Of a DNA stretch of 64,000 nt, positions 18,528 through 28,201 are shown in pieces. The notes beneath the pieces were generated by a model, which ran no database searches, had not been told where the DNA came from, and was given only the letters and a program-made list of their open reading frames with translations. Position 1 is the stretch's first letter, and the number at the start of each line of letters is the position of its first letter. The position numbers and the translations under genes are program-made. The DNA is taken from positions 284,699 through 348,698 of the forward strand of contig NZ_LMHU01000010.1 of assembly GCF_001428505.1 (NCBI RefSeq). The letters run 5' to 3'. The stretch comes from Terrabacter sp. Root181 (lineage in GTDB: Bacteria > Actinomycetota > Actinomycetes > Actinomycetales > Dermatophilaceae).

Positions 18528-19678
18528 TGGACCTCGTCGTCACCTCCCTCGAGGCCTGGGACCGCGTGTGGCGTCGCAACCAGCACCTCGTCGCCGGCCT
18601 GCTGCGCCGCGACCCCGGCCTGCGAGTGCTCTTCGTGGAGCCGGCCACCGACCCGCTCCATGCCGCCCTCGGCGCGAGTCAGCCGAGACTCGGTCGGGGA
18701 CTCCGTGCCGGGCCGCCGCTCGACGGCGTCCGCGCCGAGGCCCTGTGGCTGCTCGAACCCACGAAGTGGCTGCCCCGCCGGGTCGACCGTCGGCTCGACG
18801 AGCGTTGGGCCCGACAGGTGCTGCGCGCCACGCGCACTCTCGACATGACAGATCCGCTGCTCTGGGTCAACGACCCCACGGGGTCGCTGCTCGTCGAGGC
18901 CACGCAGTGGCCATCTCTCTACGACGTCACCGACGACTGGACCCTCGCCGAGCGATCGACGGCCGAGACCGAGCGGGTGCTTGCCCAGGAGCAGGTCCTG
19001 CTGACCCGGTGCGACGAGGTGGTCGTGTGCTCGCCCGCGCTCGCAGCGAGCAAGGGGGCGCTGCGGGAGGTGACGCTCGTGCCCAACGGCGTCGACACCG
19101 CCGCCTATCGCGTCGCGCACGACCGACCGACCGACCTGCCCGACGGACCGGTGGCGGTCTACGTCGGGACCCTTCACGGTGACCGGCTCGACATCGACCT
19201 CTGCGTCGCCACGGCGCATGCGCTCGACGTGACCCGCCACCTCGTGCTCGTCGGACCGAACGCGCTCGCGCCTGAGCAGCGTTCGCGTCTCGACGATGCC
19301 GGTGTGGTCATGCTCGGTGCCCGACCCAGCTCCGAGGTGCCGGCCTACGTCCAGCACGCCGACGTGCTCGTCGTGCCCCACGTCGTCACCCCGTTCACGG
19401 ACAGCCTCGACCCGATCAAGCTCTACGAGTACCAGGCCGCGGGTCGGCCCGTGGTCTCGACGCCGGTGGCCGGGTTCCGTGACGTCGTCGACGAGCTCGT
19501 CACCGTCGCCGGGCACGAGACCTTCGCGGCCGCCGTCGTCAGGGCGCTCGCGGACGCCGGTGGCGACGGTCACGCGGCGACGGACCGGGAGCGGGCGGCG
19601 GACGCCGACTGGGCCCGCCGGGTCGACCAGGTCGACGTGGTCCTCCAGCGGCTGCGCGAGCGCGGGGCCGTCGAGTGA
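18527..19678 (+). CDS. Glycosyltransferase, TuaH-like GT-B
   Basis: A 383-residue GT-B protein. The start MDLVVTSLEAWDRVWRRNQH and the stretches LYDVTDDW, LLTRCDEVVVCSPALA, VPNGVDTAAY and ADVLVVPHVVTPFTDSLDPIKLYEYQAAG are typical of the TuaH/teichuronic-acid-type glycosyltransferase group. It shares one base with the preceding stop and overlaps the kinase-like gene by 4 bp. It probably adds a late sugar of the repeat unit; sugar identity is not visible. Confidence 0.8.
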   Translation: MDLVVTSLEAWDRVWRRNQHLVAGLLRRDPGLRVLFVEPATDPLHAALGASQPRLGRGLRAGPPLDGVRAEALWLLEPTKWLPRRVDRRLDERWARQVLRATRTLDMTDPLLWVNDPTGSLLVEATQWPSLYDVTDDWTLAERSTAETERVLAQEQVLLTRCDEVVVCSPALAASKGALREVTLVPNGVDTAAYRVAHDRPTDLPDGPVAVYVGTLHGDRLDIDLCVATAHALDVTRHLVLVGPNALAPEQRSRLDDAGVVMLGARPSSEVPAYVQHADVLVVPHVVTPFTDSLDPIKLYEYQAAGRPVVSTPVAGFRDVVDELVTVAGHETFAAAVVRALADAGGDGHAATDRERAADADWARRVDQVDVVLQRLRERGAVE

Positions 19679-20454
19679 CGGCCCCGGACGTCGACGAGGC
19701 CGTGCTGCACGTCGCGGCGCTCGGGGCGACGATCGCGATCGCGCTCCCTGACCACCGACTCCGGGCACCCGCTCGACAGGCGTGGTCGGCGTGCCGCACG
19801 CCGCCCGTCGTCGAGTGCCCCTCGGTGACGGCGCCCGCGCTGGTGGTGGACGCCGGTGCGGACGACATCGCCCGGGCCCTCCAGTCCCTGACGCAGCTCG
19901 TCACCCGTGCGGCGATCCTGGCCCGTGCCGGCGAGCTGATGATGTTCCACGCCTCCGCGCTCAGCGACCAGCGGTCGGGTGCGACGATCGCGATGGTCGC
20001 ACCCGGAGGCACGGGCAAGACGACGCTCGTGCGCACGCTCGGTCCGGGCCGGGGCTACGTCACCGACGAGACCGTCGCGGTTGCTGCGGACCGTTCCGTC
20101 GCCGCGTACTCCAAGCCCCTGTCCGTGCGTCGGACGGAGCCCGGGCAGCCCAAGGACGAGGTCGCACCTGCCTCTCTAGGACTCCGACCACCGCAGGTGC
20201 AGCCGTGGCTCGCCGGGATGGTGCTGCTGCGACGGGACCGCGAGGCCGGCGAACCTGTGGTCGTCGAGCAGGTCGACCTGCTCGACGCCCTCGTCCTGCT
20301 GGCCCCGGAGTCCTCCTCGCTCGCGTCGTTCGACCGCCCGCTCCATCGGCTGGCCGACCTCGTGGAGTCGGTCGGTGGGCTGCGACGGGTCCGCTACCAC
20401 GACGCGGCTGACGTGGAGCCGGTCGTCGCCGACGTCCTCGGGAGGTCGCGGTGA
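19675..20454 (+). CDS. HprK-like P-loop kinase
   Basis: A 259-residue protein of the HPr kinase-related group found outside sugar regulation. It shows FHAS at residues 91-94, a P-loop APGGTGKTT at 109-117, a TDE motif at 130-132 in the Walker B position and YSKPLSVR at 145-152, as in HprK-like kinases. In related loci such kinases occur with PqqD-like proteins and nucleotidyltransferases near exopolysaccharide genes and are sometimes called HprK-related kinase A. It overlaps the upstream glycosyltransferase and the downstream PqqD gene by 4 bp each. Its phosphorylation target is unknown; no HPr gene lies in the window. Confidence 0.75.
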   Translation: MTAPDVDEAVLHVAALGATIAIALPDHRLRAPARQAWSACRTPPVVECPSVTAPALVVDAGADDIARALQSLTQLVTRAAILARAGELMMFHASALSDQRSGATIAMVAPGGTGKTTLVRTLGPGRGYVTDETVAVAADRSVAAYSKPLSVRRTEPGQPKDEVAPASLGLRPPQVQPWLAGMVLLRRDREAGEPVVVEQVDLLDALVLLAPESSSLASFDRPLHRLADLVESVGGLRRVRYHDAADVEPVVADVLGRSR

Positions 20455-20792
20455 GCGACACGGAGCCGGTCCTCGGGCCCGACACCGTCCTGGTTCGGGG
20501 CGACCTGCTCGACACGTACTCGACCGACGACGGAACGGTCGTCCTCGTCGCAGGGGCCGCGGGGCACCGCGTCGTGCGGCTCTCGCCCCTGGGCCACGCC
20601 GTCCACTCTGCCGTCGGACCGGGGCGGACGCTGGCCGAGCTCGAGGTCGAGCTCGTGTCTCTCCTGGGGCAGCCACCGACCGGGGACCTGTCTGACCTGG
20701 TCCGCTCAGCCGTGCACTCGCTGGTCGACGAGGGGGTCGTCGTCGCAGGTCAGGTGCCCAAAGACGACAATTCGGGCGACATCCGATCGTGA
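20451..20792 (+). CDS. PqqD-family peptide-binding protein
   Basis: A 113-residue protein with a PqqD-like fold: strands TVVLVAGAAGHRVVRLSPLGHAVH, then helices LAELEVELVSLLG and LVRSAVHSLVDEGVVV. It is the last coupled gene of the operon that starts at 12987 and overlaps the HprK-like kinase by 4 bp. The family is known for binding leader or precursor peptides. The nearest candidate client is the secreted protein encoded 108 bp downstream. The C-terminal tail is acidic and short. Confidence 0.75.
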   Translation: MSDTEPVLGPDTVLVRGDLLDTYSTDDGTVVLVAGAAGHRVVRLSPLGHAVHSAVGPGRTLAELEVELVSLLGQPPTGDLSDLVRSAVHSLVDEGVVVAGQVPKDDNSGDIRS

Positions 20793-20848
20793 TCTCCCTG
20801 GAGGGTGCCAAGGTGTGCGATTTCCGGCATCGAGGGCGCCCTGTTCCG

Positions 20849-20854
20849 GTATGT
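20849..20854 (+). promoter_or_regulatory. Candidate -10 box for the secreted protein gene
   Basis: TATGTT lies about 46 nt upstream of ATG 20901, in the 108-bp gap after the operon. A GGGGG ribosome-binding stretch follows near 20888-20892. The gap gives the secreted protein gene room for its own promoter in addition to read-through. Confidence 0.3.
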
Positions 20855-20900
20855 TGACGAAGCACTTGGGGGTTTCAGTCATCGAGTGGGGGATACATAC

Positions 20901-21497
20901 ATGTCACACAATCACGGTGCCGACTCGGCGCCTCCGAGCCGTCGCTCGGTCGTCAAGGGCGCGGCTTGGGCCGTGCCTGCCGTCGTGGTTGCCGGGGCTG
21001 CGCCCACGGTCGCCGCGTCAGCAGGGTTCCTGACCTTCAGCGGCAACGCGTGCAAGCTTCCCGGCAACTCCCAGAGCGTCTTCAAGGGCTACGTCTTCGA
21101 GCTGTTCGCCAACAACGCGGCGGGACCTCTGCCCCGAGATGCCATCACGGAGATCACCGGCATCAGCGTGTCCGGCTTCCCCGACCTCGGCGCCTTCGCC
21201 GTGGTCGTCAAGGGCCCCAACGACTCGTGCTCCTGCGGCCCGTGTCCCGGGACGGTCCTGGCCCACACCTTCTGCACCGCAGACGGCCACCTCAACCAGC
21301 GCATCCTCATCTTCACCAGCGCGGACGTCACGGGCAACAGCGCGAACGCGACGGTGACGGTGACCTACCGTCAGTTCGACTGCAACAACACCAGCACGTG
21401 CGGGGCACCCACCAACGGGAGCGCCTCGACCGTCATCTCGAGCACCCCGCCGGTTCAGGGCCCGTGCACCATCGTGGACCCGACGCCGCCGACCTGA
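20901..21497 (+). CDS. Tat-exported eight-cysteine protein of unknown function
   Basis: A 198-residue protein. The N-terminus has a twin-arginine signal (SRRSVVKG, Arg14-Arg15) followed by a hydrophobic stretch (AAWAVPAVVVAGAA), with likely cleavage near residue 40 after TVAAS. The mature part of about 158 residues holds eight cysteines, including a CSCGPC cluster and CNNTSTC, and is Thr/Ser/Asn rich with predicted beta strands. No enzyme family is recognised. ATG 20901 is preferred to longer in-frame starts because of GGGGG 8-9 nt upstream. It lies right after the HprK/PqqD pair and converges on a MauE-thioredoxin fusion that could handle its disulfides. Confidence 0.8.
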   Translation: MSHNHGADSAPPSRRSVVKGAAWAVPAVVVAGAAPTVAASAGFLTFSGNACKLPGNSQSVFKGYVFELFANNAAGPLPRDAITEITGISVSGFPDLGAFAVVVKGPNDSCSCGPCPGTVLAHTFCTADGHLNQRILIFTSADVTGNSANATVTVTYRQFDCNNTSTCGAPTNGSASTVISSTPPVQGPCTIVDPTPPT

Positions 21498-21528
21498 GGC
21501 ACCAGGGGCCCTCGGGCACCAGGTTCAG

Positions 21529-21567
21529 GACGCAAGCCGCAACCACCCCGTGGTCGCGGCTTGCGTC
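21529..21567. terminator. Strong bidirectional hairpin
   Basis: The arms GACGCAAGCCGC (21529-21540) and GCGGCTTGCGTC (21556-21567) pair perfectly over 12 bp. A further ACCA/TGGT pairing after one mismatch closes a 5-nt CCCCG loop. It lies between the convergent genes ending at 21497 and 21602. No T-run follows, as is common in high-GC terminators. Confidence 0.75.
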
Positions 21568-21601
21568 GTGTCCGCGGCCACTCGGTCGCGACCCGCGAGC
21601 G

Positions 21602-22588
21602 TCACGACGTCATGAGACCCAGCTCGACGCGGATGTCGTCGACGAAGGCGGTCACGTTCGCGGCACCGACGACGGGCCCACCGGCCAGCAGACCGTCGGC
21701 CCCCAACAGCACGGCGCTCGGCGTCCCACGCAGGCCGAAGGACTCGTAGACCAGGCCCTCGGTGTCGTGCAGGCTCTGCGGCTCGACGGGCGAGGCCAGG
21801 GCCGTCTCGTCTGGCGCCGACCGCACGACGAGGCGCACGTCGAGAGCAGGGAGGTCGTCTCGCCAGCCCGGTGCTCCCGCGATGACGTCCTGGCAGCTGG
21901 CGCAACCCTCTGACACGTAGAGGAGCAGCTGCGGGCGTGCCTCGCTCAGGCGCCGCAGGTGGGTGACCGAGCCGTCGCCCAGCGTCACCGGCAGGGCGGG
22001 TGTGCGCGTGCGGACGTAGTCGCCCTCCTCGTCGGTGTGGGCCGGCGGGTCCTCCCGCCGCTCCGGTGCCGTGGCCGGCCCGGCGACGAGCCACGTCGTC
22101 ACGGCGGTGGCGAGGGCCGCGACGAGCCACCACCACGGCAGCCGCTCGTCGGCGACGCGCGCCGCCACCGATGAGCCCTGGGTCGCCACCCCGAGCGTGA
22201 CGGCCGCCAGGGCCACGAGCCAGGCGTTGCGCACGACCGTGCGACGTGTGATGCGTCCGGGCGCGAACTCTCCGAAGCAGGCACACTCGACGTCCTCGTC
22301 GAAGGCGAGGGCACGCACCACGAGCACGAGGTATGCCGTGAAGAGCAGGACCGCGGCCACGCCGGCGACCACGCCCACGGGCCCGCCCACGAGGAGCAGG
22401 ACGACGGCGAGCAGCAGCTCACCCCACGGCAGCGCCTCGACGACGAACCTCCCGGAGAGCGGAGCCGGCACACGGAGGTCACGGAAGGCCTCGGCCGACG
22501 CGCTGGGCGAGCGCAGCTTGCCGACCGCGCTGACGACGAGGACGACCGCGAGGATCACGGGCGCGAGGGCGAGGGCATCGGTGGGCAC
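21602..22588 (-). CDS. MauE-like membrane protein fused to thioredoxin-like domain
   Basis: A 328-residue protein. The first 160 residues form about four membrane helices of the MauE/DoxX group, including ECACFGEF, a MauE-type CxCFG motif. After a linker comes a thioredoxin-like domain with the active site GCASC (CxxC) and GLRGTPSAVLLG with the cis-proline position. It should pass electrons or disulfides across the membrane. The open frame extends upstream, but GTG 22588 fits the start of the first helix, and TAGAAT lies 4 nt before it on the minus strand. It converges on the Tat-exported Cys-rich protein. Confidence 0.75.
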   Translation of the reverse strand: MPTDALALAPVILAVVLVVSAVGKLRSPSASAEAFRDLRVPAPLSGRFVVEALPWGELLLAVVLLLVGGPVGVVAGVAAVLLFTAYLVLVVRALAFDEDVECACFGEFAPGRITRRTVVRNAWLVALAAVTLGVATQGSSVAARVADERLPWWWLVAALATAVTTWLVAGPATAPERREDPPAHTDEEGDYVRTRTPALPVTLGDGSVTHLRRLSEARPQLLLYVSEGCASCQDVIAGAPGWRDDLPALDVRLVVRSAPDETALASPVEPQSLHDTEGLVYESFGLRGTPSAVLLGADGLLAGGPVVGAANVTAFVDDIRVELGLMTS

Positions 22589-22674
22589 GTCGCATTCTAG
22601 GCAGGGGACGGCATACCACCGGGGGTGATCGGTCGATCCGACGGGGCGGACGGCGACCTGTCGGTCGCCTCCTG

Positions 22675-22680
22675 CACAAT
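22675..22680 (+). promoter_or_regulatory. -10 box, leaderless promoter of xth
   Basis: CACAAT ends 8 nt before the ATG at 22689, a leaderless arrangement. Confidence 0.35.
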
Positions 22681-22688
22681 CGGGGACC

Positions 22689-24600
<1,912 letters not shown>

Positions 24601-24606
24601 GGAGTC

Positions 24607-24621
24607 GCACGGGGGCCGTGC
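24607..24621. terminator. Short hairpin after trpS
   Basis: GCACGG and CCGTGC pair over 6 bp around a GGG loop, between the convergent trpS and glycosyltransferase genes. Confidence 0.45.
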
Positions 24622-24639
24622 AGGTTGGGACCGGCGCGC

Positions 24640-25722
24640 TCAACCTCTCCGGGCGACCAACTCGTCTGCGATCGCCTCGAGGGCCGATGCCAGGTGCTCC
24701 ACGGTGAACCGTCGGGCCACAAATTCCGGCCCCCGGCGCGCACGGTCGTGCCACGAGGTGTCTGTCAGGGCCTGCCTGAGCCGGGACGGGTCGCCCGCTG
24801 GGACGACGAGCATGATCGACGGATCGACGTAGTCGGCGACGCCGCTGACGCCGCTGATGACGACCGGTGTGCCCAAGGCGAGGTTCTCGAGGAGGACGGT
24901 CTGGCCCGACGACATCTCGCACTCCCGAAGAGGAAGCACCATGACGTCCGCGCGGGCATAGAGCTCGCGCAGCTCGGTGATGGGAACGTCGCTGCGGAAG
25001 GAGACGTCGAGACCGTCCGCCGACTCACGCGCCTGGGAGCGGTTCCACGCATCGGTGACGACGACGAGCTGCTCGCCTGGACGCAGGGCCGCCATCAGGG
25101 TCGGGTAGTCCTTGCCCGCGTTGGTGCCCACCGACAGCCGGCCGCCGTCGCGGGGGCGCGTGCTCGCGGAGAAGTACTGCGTGTCGACGCCGAGCGGGAC
25201 CCAACGCACGGTCTCCGCCGGGCGCGCGAGCCGGCGGGCGAGGGGTTCGCGGTGCGAAGACGAGAAGACCGTGATCAGGTCTGCTCCCCGCAAGGCGGTG
25301 CGCTGCAGGACGCCGCCGGGTCCCGGCCGCGACGTCGCGTCGAGGGCCGCGACGGTCATCGCGATCACCGGGCGACGGATGAGACCCAGCCGGCGGAGTA
25401 GGAGGGCGGGGACCGCAGCGGCCTCGTGCGTCGCGATGACGACATCGACCTCTCGCTGGACGCCCAAGAGCCACCACAGCTGCGACACGCGCCAGCCCAC
25501 GCGGCGGGTGAGTCTCGAGGTCACAGGCCGGGTGTGGTGGACGACGTGGTGCCCGAGGCTGCCCAGCTCGCGCATCCCGAAGAGCCGGTGCGAGGGCACG
25601 CGTCCCGCAGCGACGCTCTCGAACTCGTGGCCCCAGTCGGACACGAAGAGGGCCGCGATGCGCAGGCCCGGCTCCGAGCCGAAGCGTGGGCGGCGCTTCC
25701 GCCTCCCCCTGTCATCCGTCAT
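24640..25722 (-). CDS. Family 4 glycosyltransferase
   Basis: A 360-residue GT-B protein. A basic N-terminus (DRGRRKRRPRFG) precedes LRIAALFVSDWGHEFESVAAG. The donor domain contains VRWVPLGVDTQYF, LSVGTNAGKDYPTLM and PLRECEMSSGQTVLLENLALGTPVV, with the EX7E-like segment around CEMSSGQTVLLE. It lies apart from the main polysaccharide operon but is of the same enzyme class. A TAGTCT -10 box lies 6 nt before the ATG on the minus strand, suggesting a leaderless transcript. Confidence 0.8.
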   Translation of the reverse strand: MTDDRGRRKRRPRFGSEPGLRIAALFVSDWGHEFESVAAGRVPSHRLFGMRELGSLGHHVVHHTRPVTSRLTRRVGWRVSQLWWLLGVQREVDVVIATHEAAAVPALLLRRLGLIRRPVIAMTVAALDATSRPGPGGVLQRTALRGADLITVFSSSHREPLARRLARPAETVRWVPLGVDTQYFSASTRPRDGGRLSVGTNAGKDYPTLMAALRPGEQLVVVTDAWNRSQARESADGLDVSFRSDVPITELRELYARADVMVLPLRECEMSSGQTVLLENLALGTPVVISGVSGVADYVDPSIMLVVPAGDPSRLRQALTDTSWHDRARRGPEFVARRFTVEHLASALEAIADELVARRG

Positions 25723-25812
25723 GCGCCCAGACTAGGAGCGCGCGTCGACGGGATCTGCGAAAGGCCGGGCCCGGAACCGCGGCAGCGGGATGAGTTCGGT
25801 ACGGTCGGGTGC

Positions 25813-26343
25813 GTGAGTGTTGCGCGTCCCACGACGATCGGCGTCTCGATCCCGATCCCGGCCCCGCACGGCGACTACCTCCAGCGCCGCCGGGCCGACT
25901 TCGGCGACCCCCAGGCCTGGCAGATCCCCGCACACATCACGCTGCTCCCGCCCACAGAGGTGGACGCGGCGGCCTACGCCGCCTTCCGGAGCCACTGCGC
26001 CGACGTCGCCGCCAGCCACGCGGCCTTCGACGTCGTCCTGCGCGGTACGGGCACGTTCCGTCCGCTGTCCGACGTGGTGTTCATCCAGGTGGCCCAAGGG
26101 GTCTCGAACTGCGAGGCGCTCGAGGTGTCGCTGCGCTCGGGCCCGGTGAGCCGCGACCTCGAGTTCTACTACCATCCGCACGTCACCGTGGCACACAACG
26201 TGCCGGCCGAGTCGCTGGACCTCGCCTTCACCGACCTCGCCGGCTACTCCGTCGCGTTCGAGGTCGGCGCGTACCAGCTCTACGAGCTGGGCGAGGACGA
26301 CGTGTGGCGTCCCGTGCACGAGTTCACCCTCACCGGGGGCTGA
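25813..26343 (+). CDS. 2H phosphoesterase (2'-5' RNA ligase-like)
   Basis: A 176-residue protein of the LigT/2H phosphoesterase superfamily with both catalytic histidine motifs: HITLLPP (about residues 39-45) and HVTVAHN (about 125-131), each HxTx. Family members act on 2',3'-cyclic phosphate ends of RNA or related cyclic phosphates. GTG 25813 is chosen because a TACGGT -10 box lies 7 nt upstream. The YihY-like gene starts 3 bp after its stop, so the two are co-transcribed. The physiological substrate is unknown. Confidence 0.85.
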   Translation: MSVARPTTIGVSIPIPAPHGDYLQRRRADFGDPQAWQIPAHITLLPPTEVDAAAYAAFRSHCADVAASHAAFDVVLRGTGTFRPLSDVVFIQVAQGVSNCEALEVSLRSGPVSRDLEFYYHPHVTVAHNVPAESLDLAFTDLAGYSVAFEVGAYQLYELGEDDVWRPVHEFTLTGG

Positions 26344-26346
26344 CGG

Positions 26347-27453
26347 GTGCCGGCGCTGGGGCCCCTCATGGACCGGCTCATGGCCACCCGTGCACATCGA
26401 GCCTGGACCCGTTATCGCGAGTCGAGCGGCAACCTGCTCGCCGCGGGGGTCAGCTACTACGCGTTCTTCTCCATCTTCCCGGCGCTGGCGCTGGCGTTCG
26501 CCATCTTCGGCTTCGTCCTGCAGGGCCGGCCCGATCTCGTCGCGGCCATCGCCGACTCGCTCAACCAGGCCTTCCCAGGGATGATCCAGACCCCGAGCAA
26601 CCCCGACGGCATCATCAGCATCGCGGCTCCCGAGAGCCTGACCCTGACCCTGACGGGCATCATCGCGTTCGTCACGCTGCTGTTCGCCGGACTGGGCTGG
26701 GTGCGGGCGCTGCGCACCGGCATCCGTGGTGTCTTCGGTCTCAGGACCATCCCCGACGACCTCGTGCGCACCAACGCCCGTGACCTTTTCGTCCTCGCGA
26801 CCGTCGGTCTGGCCGTCGCAGTGTCGGCGATCCTCACGAGCAGCCTCGGCGGTCTGGCCGATCGTGTCCCGGGGTGGATCGGTGTCGAGGTCAACGGTCT
26901 GTTCGTGGGGCTGCTGGCGCTGCTCATCGGCGTCGTCTTCGACACCTTCATCCTCGTCGTCCTGCTGCGGGTCCTCTCGGGGGCCCCGCTGCCGATGCGC
27001 GACATCCGTCAAGGAGCGGTGATCGGTGCCGTCGTCCTCACGCTGCTCAAGCTGTTCGGAGGGTTCATCGTCAGCCATGCCACCGCGAACCCGCTGCTCG
27101 GGGCCGTCGCGCTCTCGGTCGGGCTGCTCTTCTGGCTCGACCTCATGTCCAAGATCATCCTCATCTCGGCCGCGTGGGCCGCGAACGACGTCGACCTCGA
27201 CCGACTGGGCGACGACAGCGAGCGCTCGCCCCTGTCCATAGCCCTGCGTCCCGTGTTCGTCGCCCCGCCCGCCGCCCGTGCGGACCCGGGCCTCGTGCCG
27301 TATGCCGCAGCCCCCGTGACCACGGCGGCACCCCCCGGGACCCGCGGCGGCACTTCGAGGTCCACGGACCGCCTGAGCCTGGCAGCGGGCGCCGTCATCG
27401 GGGCATTTGCCACCCTTGCGGTCCGGTCTGTGCGTAGGGTCAGGCGTCAGTAG
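26347..27453 (+). CDS. YihY/BrkB-family membrane protein
   Basis: A 368-residue inner-membrane protein with about six helices. The N-terminal GNLLAAGVSYYAFFSIFPALAL is the family hallmark (ribonuclease BN-like region, though the family is no longer thought to be RNase BN). About 90 cytoplasmic C-terminal residues are Pro/Ala/Arg rich, ending in a short hydrophobic stretch. The GTG start is close to the previous stop; ATG 26368 is an alternative. Function is not established for this family. Confidence 0.85.
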   Translation: MPALGPLMDRLMATRAHRAWTRYRESSGNLLAAGVSYYAFFSIFPALALAFAIFGFVLQGRPDLVAAIADSLNQAFPGMIQTPSNPDGIISIAAPESLTLTLTGIIAFVTLLFAGLGWVRALRTGIRGVFGLRTIPDDLVRTNARDLFVLATVGLAVAVSAILTSSLGGLADRVPGWIGVEVNGLFVGLLALLIGVVFDTFILVVLLRVLSGAPLPMRDIRQGAVIGAVVLTLLKLFGGFIVSHATANPLLGAVALSVGLLFWLDLMSKIILISAAWAANDVDLDRLGDDSERSPLSIALRPVFVAPPAARADPGLVPYAAAPVTTAAPPGTRGGTSRSTDRLSLAAGAVIGAFATLAVRSVRRVRRQ

Positions 27454-27494
27454 GGTTCCGGAAGGGCCCTTGCGTCACGCCTGAAGGGATCGAT

Positions 27495-28172
27495 GTGCAG
27501 CCTCCGCAACAAGACGTCTACGTCGAGAACGCGCGGCTCGACGTCGCCCCGTTCATCCCGCCGGGGGCGACACGGGTCCTCGACGTCGGCTGCGGCGCGG
27601 GGGGTTTCGGCACGACCCTCCGCGCGGTTCTGGGTGATGACGCGACCATCGTCGGGCTTGAGGCCGTGGCCACCCAGGCCGAGTCGGCCCGGCGTGGTCA
27701 CGGGTTCGACGACGTCGTCGCGGGCTACTTCCCGGAGGCCCTCGACGGCTACCCGCACGCGTTCGACGCCATCTTCTTCAACGACGTCCTCGAGCACATC
27801 GTCGACCCGTGGTCGGTGCTGCGACAGGTGCCTCGCTTCCTCTCGGACGAGGGCTGCGTCGTGGCCGCGATCCCGAGCATCCAGTACGCCCCGGTGGTGT
27901 TCAAGCTGCTGCGTGGACGGTGGGACTACGTCGACCAAGGCACGCTTGACCGCACCCACGTCCGCTTCTTCACCAAGGCGACGATGGTCGAGATGTTCGA
28001 GACCTGCGGGTACGACGTGCTCTCCTGCGTGGGTGCCAACACCATGGGCAGGCGGTGGGCGGCGAGCAACAGAAAGGTGCTGAAGGCGGCGGCACGGGTG
28101 CTTCCCGTGCCATTCGGGAACATGCGCTTCGTGCACTTCGTCGTGGTGGCCCAGCCTCGACGCGCTGGCTGA
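27495..28172 (+). CDS. Class I SAM-dependent methyltransferase
   Basis: A 225-residue methyltransferase. The SAM-binding motif I is VLDVGCGAGGFG near residues 30-41, followed by VGLEAV (motif II acidic residue) and FDAIFFNDVLEHIVDPWSVL, a motif often seen in methyltransferases of cell-surface glycan loci. A TAGGGT -10 box lies near 27450, giving a leader of about 40 nt with GAAGGGA before the GTG start. A sugar or lipid carrier may be the substrate; this is inferred from family context only. Confidence 0.8.
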   Translation: MQPPQQDVYVENARLDVAPFIPPGATRVLDVGCGAGGFGTTLRAVLGDDATIVGLEAVATQAESARRGHGFDDVVAGYFPEALDGYPHAFDAIFFNDVLEHIVDPWSVLRQVPRFLSDEGCVVAAIPSIQYAPVVFKLLRGRWDYVDQGTLDRTHVRFFTKATMVEMFETCGYDVLSCVGANTMGRRWAASNRKVLKAAARVLPVPFGNMRFVHFVVVAQPRRAG

Positions 28173-28201
28173 CCCGGCACGTCGACCACGGACCGGGATC
28201 G

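Noticed and set aside
10180..21500. A classical RiPP or lasso-peptide cluster
   Set aside because: No radical SAM enzyme, lasso cyclase, YcaO or short precursor peptide gene was found; only PqqD-like and HprK-like proteins are present.
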